DNA from: Dokdonia pacifica
GTDB taxonomy: Bacteria; Bacteroidota; Bacteroidia; Flavobacteriales; Flavobacteriaceae
Reading direction: 5' to 3'
Assembly: GCF_900188275.1 (NCBI RefSeq)
Contig: NZ_FZNY01000005.1
Location: forward strand, 1-64,000
DNA length: 64,000 bases
Shown here: positions 42,796-51,477 of the stretch, piece by piece
Numbering within the stretch: position 1 is the first letter of the stretch
Layout of the letters: every line of letters begins with the position of its first letter
Notes under the pieces: model-generated
What the model saw: the letters and a program-made list of their open reading frames with translations, nothing else
Databases searched by the model: none
Told to the model about the DNA's origin: nothing
Translations under genes and position numbers: made by a program

Positions 42796-43593
42796 ATGCA
42801 ACAGTTTGCAACTATATGCAACAATACACATATATTGAAAAAAAGAAGTAAAGCATTTTTAGAGGTTGGTTTTTATTTATCCAAATTTGGTGTAATTAAT
42901 GAAAATGATAAATATCCCTCTCCTCCCATTCGTTTAAAGGTTCATAAGTGGAATGATGCATATAGAGTATTTTATGAAAAAATACATGGAGATAGAACAG
43001 TTTTAGCATTCGAACGAAGCTTAAAGAATACGCGAGATGCATTTGACAGCCACTTTCCAAATTCTAAAAGGATCGGTTGGTTATCTGATAATAAATCTCC
43101 ACATCCATTAGGAAAAGATATGCAAGCTGTCTTCGACTCTTTTATTAATAAATCTGAAGAAGAAGTTTGGATAGCTATTCAAAAGTATGCTGACTTAAAA
43201 GTCAAAGAATACAAACAAACTTACGATGATCTTATTAGTATTCAAGAAAGTGAGGCTGAATATATAATAGGTACTACAGAAGGAGGAAAAAAGGTTACAA
43301 CATCGTATAGTTATGAAAGAAAGCCATCACTTAGGAGTGATGCTGTAAAAATTCATGGACTTGAATGTGTTGTCTGTGGTTTTAACTTTGAGGCATTTTA
43401 TGGAGATTGGGGAAAAGGTTTCATTGAAGTCCATCATATTCAACCATTATCTGAAAACAAAGGCCAAGAAATAGAAACAAACCCAAAAACAGACTTAACA
43501 GTTTTATGTGCAAATTGTCATAGAATGGTTCATAGAAAAAAGAAGATTACATTATCTATTGAAGAACTAAAAAAGAAGATCAGAAAAAAATAA
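42796..43593 (+). CDS. HNH endonuclease (McrA-like C-terminus)
   Basis: A 265-residue protein; N-terminal 1-170 is helical and unrecognised, and the C-terminal 190-265 is an HNH nuclease domain: CVVCGFNFEAFYG, EVHHIQPL (catalytic His), DLTVLCANCHRMVHR. The two CxxC pairs bind zinc. The layout resembles restriction proteins related to McrA, or a single-gene anti-invader nuclease. The start is uncertain: a -7 box TAGATTTG at 42785 lies so near the ATG that a shorter N-terminus or leaderless mRNA is possible. Both neighbours encode S41 peptidases. Confidence 0.82.
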   Translation: MQQFATICNNTHILKKRSKAFLEVGFYLSKFGVINENDKYPSPPIRLKVHKWNDAYRVFYEKIHGDRTVLAFERSLKNTRDAFDSHFPNSKRIGWLSDNKSPHPLGKDMQAVFDSFINKSEEEVWIAIQKYADLKVKEYKQTYDDLISIQESEAEYIIGTTEGGKKVTTSYSYERKPSLRSDAVKIHGLECVVCGFNFEAFYGDWGKGFIEVHHIQPLSENKGQEIETNPKTDLTVLCANCHRMVHRKKKITLSIEELKKKIRKK

Positions 43594-43669
43594 ACTTATA
43601 AATTTTTAAAACATCTCCCCTACTGTAACGATATTCCATAAGCACGGTCTTTGAATAAACCTTCCATAA

Positions 43670-45097
43670 ATGAAATCAAAGATCATTGCGATAATCATTA
43701 CGATACTTTTTATTTCTTGTCAAAAGCAAATTCAAGAACCCATCTCTATAAATGGCGTCTGGGAATCTATAGGATCTGGTTGGGTCTTACAGATTCAGGA
43801 TAGTACACAGTATACACTTTATGATGTAACTGATATTTCATGTCTTCCCAATAGACAGGCATCTTTAGAAGAAATTAGGAGTTCGCTTTCCCTTCAAAAG
43901 GATACACTATCATTACAAAAAGGCGTGATGACCTATCGATTTACACGAGCTACAGAAATACCAACACACTGTACAATACCAATATCGACGACCCAAAAAC
44001 AAGATGTGTTATACAATTTTGAAGTCTTTGCACAGACTGTAAAAGAACATTATGTGTTTATGGAATTGAATCAAATAGATTGGCCCGAGCTTTACCAACA
44101 GCAAAAAGAAAAAATCCTCAACAATCCAACAGACCCACAGCTTTATAAAACCATCGAAGAAACCTTAGAACTCTTAGGTGATAATCATGCCTACCTAGAA
44201 GCTACTGATGCAGTATATGAAGCCTTAGAAGCACTAGAGGAAGAACAAGAAGAGCCCTCTGCCGAAGAAGCACTCGTTGAATATGGCGATTTCCAAATAG
44301 CCAATATGGTCGCCGATACCTACCTTACCGAAGACATGACCAAAGATTCTTGGTTGATCAAATGGGGAACCATGGAAAATAATGTGGGATATATGCAAGT
44401 GAAAGCCATGTGGCTGTATGCGGCTTTAGACATTCCACAAGCATTGATTGATGAAGTAGGTTATGTAGATGCCTATGTCACCACGTTTCACACCATGAAT
44501 GAAGGTACATACATCCAAAAAGAAGTAGCGGGAATTGCCAAGACTATGGATCAAATTATGAATGATCTTAAGGACACACAAGCTATGATTATAGACGTAC
44601 GCTTTAATGGAGGAGGTCAAGATGCCGTGAGCTTTGAAATATTAAAACGCTTTAATGATCAACGGCGACAAACCGTCAAAACGAAATTAAAACACAATAA
44701 TGGGTTTTCTCCCGAGCTTCCCTTGTTTATGGATACAAGTCCTACGGCTTATAAAAAACCTGTGTATGTTTTGACTTCCCAACAAACAGGAAGTGCTGCT
44801 GAAGCTTTTGCCATTAGTTCAATGAGTATTCCCTATCATAAAAGAATAGGTGCGCATACCCAAGGAGCACTCTCAACTGCTTTAGAAAAAACATTGCCTA
44901 ATGGATGGTCATTTTCTATTTCTAATGAAATTTATATGGATGTACACGGAAACTCCTATGAAAATAGAGGCGTTCCGGTAGATTATAAATTGGATTACCC
45001 AAAAGATAGACAGGATTTCTTTAGATATATCGCACATAATCTAACTGTCGATAAGCAGCAAGTATTGGAAGCGATGAAAGCGTTAGAAGTAAACTAA
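43670..45097 (+). CDS. S41-family peptidase lipoprotein
   Basis: A 475-residue lipoprotein (C17, FISC). It has an N-terminal lipocalin-like segment (GVWESIGSGWVLQIQD), then the S41 core: VDVRFNGGGQDAVSF and QQTGSAAEAFAIS with the nucleophilic Ser. An insertion rich in Glu (ALEEEQEEPSAEEALVEY) lies around 185-205. It is a paralogue of the peptidase at 41332, separated by the HNH gene. Likely function is processing or turnover of an exported protein. Confidence 0.87.
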   Translation: MKSKIIAIIITILFISCQKQIQEPISINGVWESIGSGWVLQIQDSTQYTLYDVTDISCLPNRQASLEEIRSSLSLQKDTLSLQKGVMTYRFTRATEIPTHCTIPISTTQKQDVLYNFEVFAQTVKEHYVFMELNQIDWPELYQQQKEKILNNPTDPQLYKTIEETLELLGDNHAYLEATDAVYEALEALEEEQEEPSAEEALVEYGDFQIANMVADTYLTEDMTKDSWLIKWGTMENNVGYMQVKAMWLYAALDIPQALIDEVGYVDAYVTTFHTMNEGTYIQKEVAGIAKTMDQIMNDLKDTQAMIIDVRFNGGGQDAVSFEILKRFNDQRRQTVKTKLKHNNGFSPELPLFMDTSPTAYKKPVYVLTSQQTGSAAEAFAISSMSIPYHKRIGAHTQGALSTALEKTLPNGWSFSISNEIYMDVHGNSYENRGVPVDYKLDYPKDRQDFFRYIAHNLTVDKQQVLEAMKALEVN

Positions 45098-45105
45098 ACA
45101 AGAAC

Positions 45106-46386
45106 TTACTCCAAATCTGTGATCCATTTAATTCCTTTTGAAGTAAGCGGATAGTCTTTAAGTGTTTTGGCGGTTGTTTTGATCCAGAAGGTATCCTGAC
45201 GATGTGTACCTTCAAAAATATAGGTCTTATCTGTTTCTTTCTTATATCTAAATTGATAAATGTCATTGGTATCTCCTCGCATGGGGTGAAACGTTATGGT
45301 GCGTGCTAGTGTATCGGCTTTAAAAGAAAAATAGTCATTAAAATTATTCCCTTTGCTCATAGTAAGGGTTTCTGGAAGATAAGAACTACCATTTATAATC
45401 ATAGATTTCCAAACAGTATTACTTTTATCTAATGAGAGTGTATCTCCATTTTTAATAAGCATTTTAATCGTATGATGGCCTGTTAAAGAAGGGTATTGAT
45501 TAGCAGTTTGGCTATCTATACGACCTGAAAGATGATAGCTAAACGAAATCAAAGCATACACGAGTAATACACCTTTAAAAACATATCCAATCCTTTTAGA
45601 TTTTTGAGTAGTAAACAAGGAAGGAAGTACATTAGGCTGAGTTGATTGATTAAGAATCATAAAACGAACTAATCGCTTGTAATCATAGGCAAGAAGCAAT
45701 AACGTCATTAAAAATAAATGTATCGCAAACATCTTGACACGTACATCATACCCTATATCTATCAAGACTACATTTGCCATCGCAATAAACAGAATAATCG
45801 CTCCTATAAAGGTGGTTTTTCTAAATAGTAAAAACAAACCTCCTATTACCTCTATCCATCCACTCGTCATGGTATAAAACTTAGAATAACTCATAAATGT
45901 CCATAGGTAACTCATCCCATTATGACTACCTATGGTTCCTTCTAATCGATTTAAATCCATCTCACCAAATTGGAGCATAAATACTTTTGCCAGACCATAA
46001 AGAATGAGGGTAAGTCCGACGTGATATCGCAATATCGTATACAGAAATACTTTCAGTTTTTGAGTATATGACACCTTGCGTTTTGCATCTATAAATAACC
46101 AAAGTGCCGTACCTAGTATTGAGAGTACGGTAATAAGACCAAAACGACTGTAATCATACTTAGAATCAAACCCATTCATGAGATTAGACCTGTTAAACTC
46201 CCAACCAAAAACGGTTTCTCCAAACCAAACTGTCATCCCTTCCCAAAAAGAAATATCACTGGTTGTTAATTCCTGAATATATTCAAATCCGTAGGGATAG
46301 ATATACAAAACAACATATAGAAATAAGAAGCGATAACCCGCCTTTTTGAAAAGCGTTTCCTCTTGATGGATTATAGTATCAGTCAT
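45106..46386 (-). CDS. DoxX-like integral membrane protein
   Basis: A 426-residue protein with about nine hydrophobic segments up to residue 290 (for example ILRYHVGLTLILYGLAKVFMLQFGEMDL), then a soluble C-terminal domain of about 140 residues with lipocalin-like strands (MLIKNGDTLSLDKSNTVW). The membrane part resembles DoxX/SURF4-type proteins, which in Bacteroidota are linked to redox or exopolysaccharide functions. Convergent with the S41 gene across only 8 bases. Confidence 0.78.
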   Translation of the reverse strand: MTDTIIHQEETLFKKAGYRFLFLYVVLYIYPYGFEYIQELTTSDISFWEGMTVWFGETVFGWEFNRSNLMNGFDSKYDYSRFGLITVLSILGTALWLFIDAKRKVSYTQKLKVFLYTILRYHVGLTLILYGLAKVFMLQFGEMDLNRLEGTIGSHNGMSYLWTFMSYSKFYTMTSGWIEVIGGLFLLFRKTTFIGAIILFIAMANVVLIDIGYDVRVKMFAIHLFLMTLLLLAYDYKRLVRFMILNQSTQPNVLPSLFTTQKSKRIGYVFKGVLLVYALISFSYHLSGRIDSQTANQYPSLTGHHTIKMLIKNGDTLSLDKSNTVWKSMIINGSSYLPETLTMSKGNNFNDYFSFKADTLARTITFHPMRGDTNDIYQFRYKKETDKTYIFEGTHRQDTFWIKTTAKTLKDYPLTSKGIKWITDLE

Positions 46387-46449
46387 ACAATATTCGTTTT
46401 TAATAGTACGAATGTACTAAATGATCTTATGCAAAAATGTTAATGCAGT

Positions 46450-46473
46450 ATACGCTTTCGCGAAAGCGTATAT
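46450..46473. repeat. Palindrome, copy 9 (24-bp perfect)
   Basis: Perfect 24-bp palindrome 45 bases before the start codon at 46519, followed by the promoter-like tagtatatttac as at copy 4. Confidence 0.95.
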
Positions 46474-46518
46474 AGTATATTTACAATTCATTAAACGGCT
46501 ATTGAAACAAAGACAAAC

Positions 46519-47844
46519 ATGAATAAAAAAATCGTCCTCCTAGTTATTTTTTCTTTTGTAATGCTTTCTGTAACTACTGTATATTCTCAAGAAGAAAAAA
46601 GAGCCTCAGATTTTGCGCCTATGCATCAAAAGGTAGATATCTCTAAATATATAGGCAAAAAATTTAGAGTCTCTGCTCATATACGAAAGGAAACTTTTAA
46701 TGGAAATGAATCTGTAACAATATGGACACGCATCAATTTAAAGGATTCTAAATCTGGTGTATTCAATCGTGATATGGGAGGTATTCCAGTATCTAAAAAC
46801 TGGCAAAAATATTCAATTGAAGGAATTCTAGAAAACGAGAATGCACAAAGCCTATCATTTGGGCTAATGTGCACAGAAAATGGGGATTTCTTTTTTGATG
46901 ATTTTACCCTAGAAATTGAAGAAACTCCAGAAAATTGGGTGTCAATCGCTATTCAGAATCCAGGTTTTGAAAAAGCTCCAGAAATACCAGAACAGATTTG
47001 GGGTGATACAGCGATCTCTAAATTAAAATTTTATACGGCAAGCAGAACTACACAAAATCCTTATAAAGGGACTTATGCATTACATATAAAAGGACGAGGG
47101 GTCTATGGCCAGAATGATAACCAAGGTGGTTTTATTGAAGTTAATGGTGTAAAAATATACCATGAAATATATGGAGAAGGTGAGCCTCTATTATTACTTC
47201 ATGGTGCAGGACAGTCTATTGAAGCATTCAAAAATCAAATAGATGTGTTTGCAAAAAATTACAAAGTGATTGCCATAGATAGTCGTGGTAGAGGGAGATC
47301 TACAGATAATGAACAAGAGTTAACCTATATGAATCAAACAGAAGACATGAGGTTATTTATGGAAAAACTCAATATAAATAGTGCTCATATTGTAGGCTGG
47401 AGTGATGGTGGAATTATAGGACTTATCATGGCTATGAAATATCCAGAAAAGGTTAAAAAGCTAGTCGCAATGGGCGCCAATATTCATCCAGATGGTTTAT
47501 TTCCAGATAGATTAGAAGAGCATAAAAAAACATTGAAGCGACTAGAAAGTCAAAATAATCCTGATTATAAAATCTATATCAAACTGTATAAACAACTTAT
47601 CAATTATCCGCAATTACAATTTGAAGAATTAACTAAAATAATAGCCCCAACATTAATCATGGCGGGAGATCATGATGTGATTGAAGATGTACATACCGTA
47701 AAAATGTATCAAGCTATTCCAAATGCTTATTTAGCAATTTTACCGGGAGAGACCCATTGGTTACCTAGAGATAACCCTACGTTATTTAATACAACTACAC
47801 TTGACTTTTTAATGAAAGAGTTTAAAGAACCAAAACGTTATTAA
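46519..47844 (+). CDS. Alpha/beta hydrolase with N-terminal CBM-like jelly-roll
   Basis: A 441-residue secreted protein (signal ends VYSQ). Residues about 30-195 form a beta-rich CBM4-type domain (FRVSAHIRKETFNGNESVTIWTRINLK; GLMCTENGDFFFDDFTLEIEE; GTYALHIKG). Residues 210-441 are an alpha/beta hydrolase: HGAGQS oxyanion, nucleophile GWSDGG with S295, an aspartate in AGDHDVIED, and H412-like GETHW. The fusion of a sugar-binding-like domain to an esterase suggests action on an acylated polysaccharide or cell-envelope polymer. Confidence 0.85.
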   Translation: MNKKIVLLVIFSFVMLSVTTVYSQEEKRASDFAPMHQKVDISKYIGKKFRVSAHIRKETFNGNESVTIWTRINLKDSKSGVFNRDMGGIPVSKNWQKYSIEGILENENAQSLSFGLMCTENGDFFFDDFTLEIEETPENWVSIAIQNPGFEKAPEIPEQIWGDTAISKLKFYTASRTTQNPYKGTYALHIKGRGVYGQNDNQGGFIEVNGVKIYHEIYGEGEPLLLLHGAGQSIEAFKNQIDVFAKNYKVIAIDSRGRGRSTDNEQELTYMNQTEDMRLFMEKLNINSAHIVGWSDGGIIGLIMAMKYPEKVKKLVAMGANIHPDGLFPDRLEEHKKTLKRLESQNNPDYKIYIKLYKQLINYPQLQFEELTKIIAPTLIMAGDHDVIEDVHTVKMYQAIPNAYLAILPGETHWLPRDNPTLFNTTTLDFLMKEFKEPKRY

Positions 47845-47891
47845 TCATCCCTAAAATCAAGTACTTATACGGTAGTACAAATAAGAGTAAC

Positions 47892-47932
47892 CTATTATAT
47901 TGACCCTATTAATTAGGAACTCAATATAATAG
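47892..47932. promoter_or_regulatory. Perfect 12-bp inverted repeat at the start of the RIP-like gene
   Basis: CTATTATATTGA (47892-47903) and TCAATATAATAG (47921-47932) flank a further near-palindrome cctattaattagg. The element ends 7 bases before the ATG at 47940, so an operator or a 5' mRNA hairpin hiding the start are both possible. Confidence 0.75.
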
Positions 47933-47939
47933 ATTCAGC

Positions 47940-48668
47940 ATGACTAGTAATACAGACATCTTTAAAGGCATATCTACTTTACACGGAGAAGTATTAGAAA
48001 TTCGACTTGATAATGATTTCCAGTTTTCATTAGACGGTTTTCGTAAGGCGACCTCTCGAATTCGATATATCAATAATGAAACCTATCCTGCAGTGTATCT
48101 GTCAGAGAATGATTTTGGAGGATTAACAATTACATTTGGCGACAACAAAAAATTACAACTCATTATAAATTTAGAGTTCTATTATGTCTATGGCTTCTTG
48201 ATAGGTAATGATGTATACGGATTTCAAGGAGAAGGGATTACGGCTTTAGAAAAATTAGGCTTTAACGTTACTCCTATTTCCTACGGAGATGGTTATTCAG
48301 ATATTAGACGTCAATCTCAAAAAGAACACTTACCAGATGTCACTACCATGAAGGTACGTTTAAGTACCTTACTCACAAGTATGGAAAACATTATCAATCC
48401 AACAATCTCTTTTGATCAAAAAAGCAACGATATCCTAGTTACTTTTTGGTCATTGATAGAAGGGATTCGTTTTGCCAAAATATCAAATACCATAGGAGAT
48501 CTTTTAGAAAATCAACCCGTAACTGCTATTTATGATGACTTCTATAAACTAGCTGTTATATGGGCAAAACTATCGGTTGCGGCTGCAGATAAAGGAATTT
48601 TAAACCCTGATATCGCTGTCTATGAATTACACAGAATACATCGTCATACTGGAGAATTAAAAAGCTAA
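47940..48668 (+). CDS. Ribosome-inactivating protein-like rRNA N-glycosidase (ricin A-chain fold)
   Basis: A 242-residue soluble protein without signal peptide. By eye it aligns along its length with ricin A chain. The strand YYVYGFLIGNDVYGF (81-95) matches ricin's YVVGY...YFF, giving Y93 for Tyr80; YGDGYSDI gives Y119 for Tyr123; SLIEGIRF (171-178) gives E174 and R177 for Glu177 and Arg180; and VIWAKLSVA gives W208 for Trp211. Spacing of E-R (3) and R-W (31) is the same as in ricin; Y119-E174 is 55 against 54. Such enzymes remove one adenine from the sarcin-ricin loop of large-subunit rRNA. It is a stand-alone catalytic domain with no lectin chain. Neighbours are a hydrolase and an aspartyl-hydroxylase-like gene. 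A dyad lies before the start. Confidence 0.7.
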   Translation: MTSNTDIFKGISTLHGEVLEIRLDNDFQFSLDGFRKATSRIRYINNETYPAVYLSENDFGGLTITFGDNKKLQLIINLEFYYVYGFLIGNDVYGFQGEGITALEKLGFNVTPISYGDGYSDIRRQSQKEHLPDVTTMKVRLSTLLTSMENIINPTISFDQKSNDILVTFWSLIEGIRFAKISNTIGDLLENQPVTAIYDDFYKLAVIWAKLSVAAADKGILNPDIAVYELHRIHRHTGELKS

Positions 48669-48767
48669 GTATCCTCACATATAAAATCAGGTAGATTTAC
48701 GGGTATACAAATACTATTAAAATGAGTAATTTAATGCTTCACAATTAACCAAACGATTTTAGTAAAC

Positions 48768-49361
48768 ATGGATACTACCGCTACACAAACAAAAGACAGA
48801 ATTAAACTTCCTTTTACATTTGACACAGCAAAGATGCTAGAGGAATTTAAAAATTTACAGTTTGGACAGTTTGAGTATTATAATGTCATTCCATTACGTG
48901 CACCTTCGCACGAAGTAGACACAACACTTCCTTTCCCACCTCCTGCAATGGATTATGCAGATGGTTCATGGACAGACTGGATGGATACACCTGCCTTAAA
49001 TGCATCTCCATACTTACAAAATGTGATCAATACATTTAAAGAGCATACCAAAGTAACTTTAGTACGTTTACTTAGATTAGCTCCTAACTCAACGGTAAGA
49101 GAACATACAGATCCTACTTTAGGCCTAGAAATAGAACGATCAGTGATTAGACTTACGGTACCCATTCTCAATAATGATCAGGTAGAATTTTATCTTAATA
49201 ATACTACAGTTCCTATGAAACCAGGAGAATGTTGGTATTTACGTCTTACAGATCCACATAGAGTTATCAATGCCGGTTCTGAAGAACGTATTAATCTTAC
49301 TATCGATATGATTCCAAATGATTGGATTCGAAAAATAATTGCCGATAGCCAAGACGCATAA
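48768..49361 (+). CDS. Aspartyl/asparaginyl beta-hydroxylase-like 2OG oxygenase
   Basis: A 197-residue protein with the double-stranded beta-helix of Asp/Asn hydroxylases: REHTDP gives the first metal His (and a nearby Asp), PHRVINAG gives the distal His/Arg, and the strand LTVPILNNDQVEFYLNN is typical. It is predicted to hydroxylate Asp/Asn in proteins or a free amino acid, using Fe(II) and 2-oxoglutarate. It follows the RIP-like gene after 99 bases on the same strand, but a joint role is not shown. Confidence 0.85.
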   Translation: MDTTATQTKDRIKLPFTFDTAKMLEEFKNLQFGQFEYYNVIPLRAPSHEVDTTLPFPPPAMDYADGSWTDWMDTPALNASPYLQNVINTFKEHTKVTLVRLLRLAPNSTVREHTDPTLGLEIERSVIRLTVPILNNDQVEFYLNNTTVPMKPGECWYLRLTDPHRVINAGSEERINLTIDMIPNDWIRKIIADSQDA

Positions 49362-49481
49362 CATCTACTTCACCAGCATCTATTTTTTTTAATTAAATGA
49401 CTTATAAGATATTATAAGTATATTGAAGCAGGATTGCTTTGCCATAAAGCACCTAATTACTATACAAAAACTATCCAAATT

Positions 49482-50249
49482 ATGAGTTCTATCACACAAA
49501 TAGATGCCTATCAAAAAGAACCATTTACCAGCACATTACGCAATGGAAAAAAGGTAACTAATACGATTTATACACAAGGAAACGGACCTAAAGTAGTCAT
49601 CATTATTCAAGAGTTGCCAGGTATAGGACAAGAGACTTTAGCACTTGCCGATCGTTTTGTGAATAAAGGATATACTGTGGTACTTCCACATCTCTTTGGA
49701 AAAATAGGAAAAACAGCCACGGCTGCAAATTTTGGAAAAGTACTCTTTTGTATGCGTCGTCAGTTTAGTGCTCTTGCTAGAAATCATTCAAGTCCAATCG
49801 TAGATTTTTTATCAGCACTTTGTACATACACCAAAGAAAAACATCAAGTACAAGGCGTTGCAGTGATTGGGATGTGCCTCACAGGCAATTTTGCAATCTC
49901 CCTTATGGCAAATGAAGCTGTTCTTGCAGGATTTGCTAGCCAACCATCACTTCCCTTTAAAAGAGGAGGTTTACATATGAGTCCCGAAGAAGTAACACAT
50001 GTAAAAAACAGACTGGATGATATAGGGCCTATGCACTGTGCCCGTTTTAAAGGAGATAGTATGTGTCCAGCATCACGTTTTGATCTTTATAAGAAAACAT
50101 TTAATACCGATAGAGAACGTATTATCCTTCATGAATTACCCGGTGATGGACATGCTATATTAACCTTAGACTTTGTAGATGAAGAAGGACATGCGACCAA
50201 AGATGCCCTCAACGATGTGATTACGTATTTTGATGGCCAGTTAAATTAA
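49482..50249 (+). CDS. Dienelactone hydrolase-family protein
   Basis: A 255-residue alpha/beta hydrolase; the ATG at 49482 is preferred to an upstream TTG frame. The nucleophile elbow GMCLTG carries Cys rather than Ser, which is characteristic of true dienelactone hydrolases, and the histidine is in GDGHAIL. The IIIQELPGIG segment fits the oxyanion region. Substrates would be lactones or small esters. It has an unusually Cys-rich middle (LFCMRRQF, CTYTKE, MHCARF). Confidence 0.85.
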   Translation: MSSITQIDAYQKEPFTSTLRNGKKVTNTIYTQGNGPKVVIIIQELPGIGQETLALADRFVNKGYTVVLPHLFGKIGKTATAANFGKVLFCMRRQFSALARNHSSPIVDFLSALCTYTKEKHQVQGVAVIGMCLTGNFAISLMANEAVLAGFASQPSLPFKRGGLHMSPEEVTHVKNRLDDIGPMHCARFKGDSMCPASRFDLYKKTFNTDRERIILHELPGDGHAILTLDFVDEEGHATKDALNDVITYFDGQLN

Positions 50250-50254
50250 TACTT

Positions 50255-50749
50255 CTATTTAGGAATTCTACGCTTCATTTCTTCTACAATATTAAACGCA
50301 GCTGGACACATCGCTACATTCTTAAGCGTAAGATTAGAAATTTGCTGAAATTTTTTACGATCTGTATGTGGGAATTCTCTACATGCTTTTGGACGAACCT
50401 CATAGATAGAACAGTAATTATCGGCTCCTAAAAATGTACAAGGAACACTTTGCAACACATAATCATTATCTTCATCAATACGTAAATAGGTATCTATAAA
50501 CGCTTGTTCTTTCATTCTAAAGTGCTTAGAAATACGGGTAATATCTTTAGGAGTAAAAAGCGGACCTGTCGTTTTACAACAGTTGGCACATTCTAAACAG
50601 TCGGTACGTTCAAACTCAGCATCATGCAATTCCTGCATTAAATAATCCAACTTCTTAGGTGGTTTTTTACGCAATTTTGCAAAGAACTTTTTGTTCTCGT
50701 TATGTTTATCTTTGGCAAGCTGTGATAATGATTTAAGCAGGTCTTCCAT
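50255..50749 (-). CDS. YkgJ-type zinc/iron-chelating protein
   Basis: A 164-residue cytoplasmic protein with the cysteine-rich motif DCLECANCCKTTGPLFTPKDI and the later CTFLGADNYCSIYEVRPKACREFPHT, the CxxC...C(x)C pattern of the YkgJ/UPF0153 family, thought to bind zinc or an Fe-S cluster. Function is unknown. It is divergent from the methyltransferase at 50773 with only 23 bases between the start codons; its TACATTTG box (minus strand, 50758-50765) leaves a leader of very few bases. Confidence 0.85.
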   Translation of the reverse strand: MEDLLKSLSQLAKDKHNENKKFFAKLRKKPPKKLDYLMQELHDAEFERTDCLECANCCKTTGPLFTPKDITRISKHFRMKEQAFIDTYLRIDEDNDYVLQSVPCTFLGADNYCSIYEVRPKACREFPHTDRKKFQQISNLTLKNVAMCPAAFNIVEEMKRRIPK

Positions 50750-50772
50750 AGCACAAATGTAAGCACTATTTT

Positions 50773-51477
50773 ATGGATATAGACATATTTGGACAAGCCG
50801 TCAACGATTACTTTGATAAGCAATACGCTGAAGATATTATAGTTCATTCTTCTATCGCAGAAGACGATACGATTCCTATTCCTTATTTATTTCGCAAGTA
50901 TCATGAAATGCCTGCCATAGAACAGAAAGCGCTTCAATTGTGTAAAGGAAAAACACTAGACATAGGAAGTGGAGCAGGCAGCCATAGTCTTTGGTTACAA
51001 GAACATGGAATTGAGGTAACCGCTCTGGATATTTCTGAGGGATGTGGTACGCTTTCGCGAAAGCGTATGATCAAAAACAGTATTACGAGTCATATTTTAG
51101 AACATCAAACTACCTATGACACCTTACTATTACTCATGAATGGTACTGGAATTTTTGAAGAAGTATCAAAAATTGATCTGTATTTACAACACTTAAAAAA
51201 GATGCTTACACCTGGCGGACAAATTTTAATAGACGGATCTGATATAAAGTATATGTTTGAAACTGATGATGGAGGCTACTGGATAGATATACATAGTGCC
51301 TATTACGGCGAAGTAACGATGGGAATGAGTTATAAAGGACAGCGTTCTCCTGATTTTAAATGGTTGTATTTAGATTTTGAAACACTGGCAGTGTATGCAA
51401 AAAAAAATGAGTTCGATTGCGAACTCATTTTAGAAGGTAATCATTATGACTATCTAGCACGACTTACTGTTGCATAA
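50773..51477 (+). CDS. SAM-dependent methyltransferase (class I)
   Basis: A 234-residue enzyme with motif I LDIGSGAGSHSLWL and the acidic motif VTALDISEG, and a following LLLMNGTGIFEEVSKIDLYLQHLKKMLTPGG. Substrate unknown. The perfect 20-bp palindrome occurs in the coding sequence at 51048-51067 in the frame that reads GTLSRKRM. Its 3' end overlaps the convergent DUF2059 gene by 14 bases and contains that gene's terminator. Confidence 0.87.
   Translation: MDIDIFGQAVNDYFDKQYAEDIIVHSSIAEDDTIPIPYLFRKYHEMPAIEQKALQLCKGKTLDIGSGAGSHSLWLQEHGIEVTALDISEGCGTLSRKRMIKNSITSHILEHQTTYDTLLLLMNGTGIFEEVSKIDLYLQHLKKMLTPGGQILIDGSDIKYMFETDDGGYWIDIHSAYYGEVTMGMSYKGQRSPDFKWLYLDFETLAVYAKKNEFDCELILEGNHYDYLARLTVA
51048..51067. 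repeat. TACGCTTTCGCGAAAGCGTA palindrome, copy 10 (in CDS)
   Basis: Perfect 20-mer inside the methyltransferase gene, in a frame different from the other coding copies (translated TLSRKR rather than AFAKA). Confidence 0.95.
51399..51430 (-). terminator. Minus-strand terminator embedded in the methyltransferase gene
   Basis: Stem ATGAGTTCG...CGAACTCAT with loop attg; nine A on the + strand (51399-51407) become a U tract for transcripts of the minus-strand DUF2059 gene, whose stop codon is at 51464. Confidence 0.8.
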
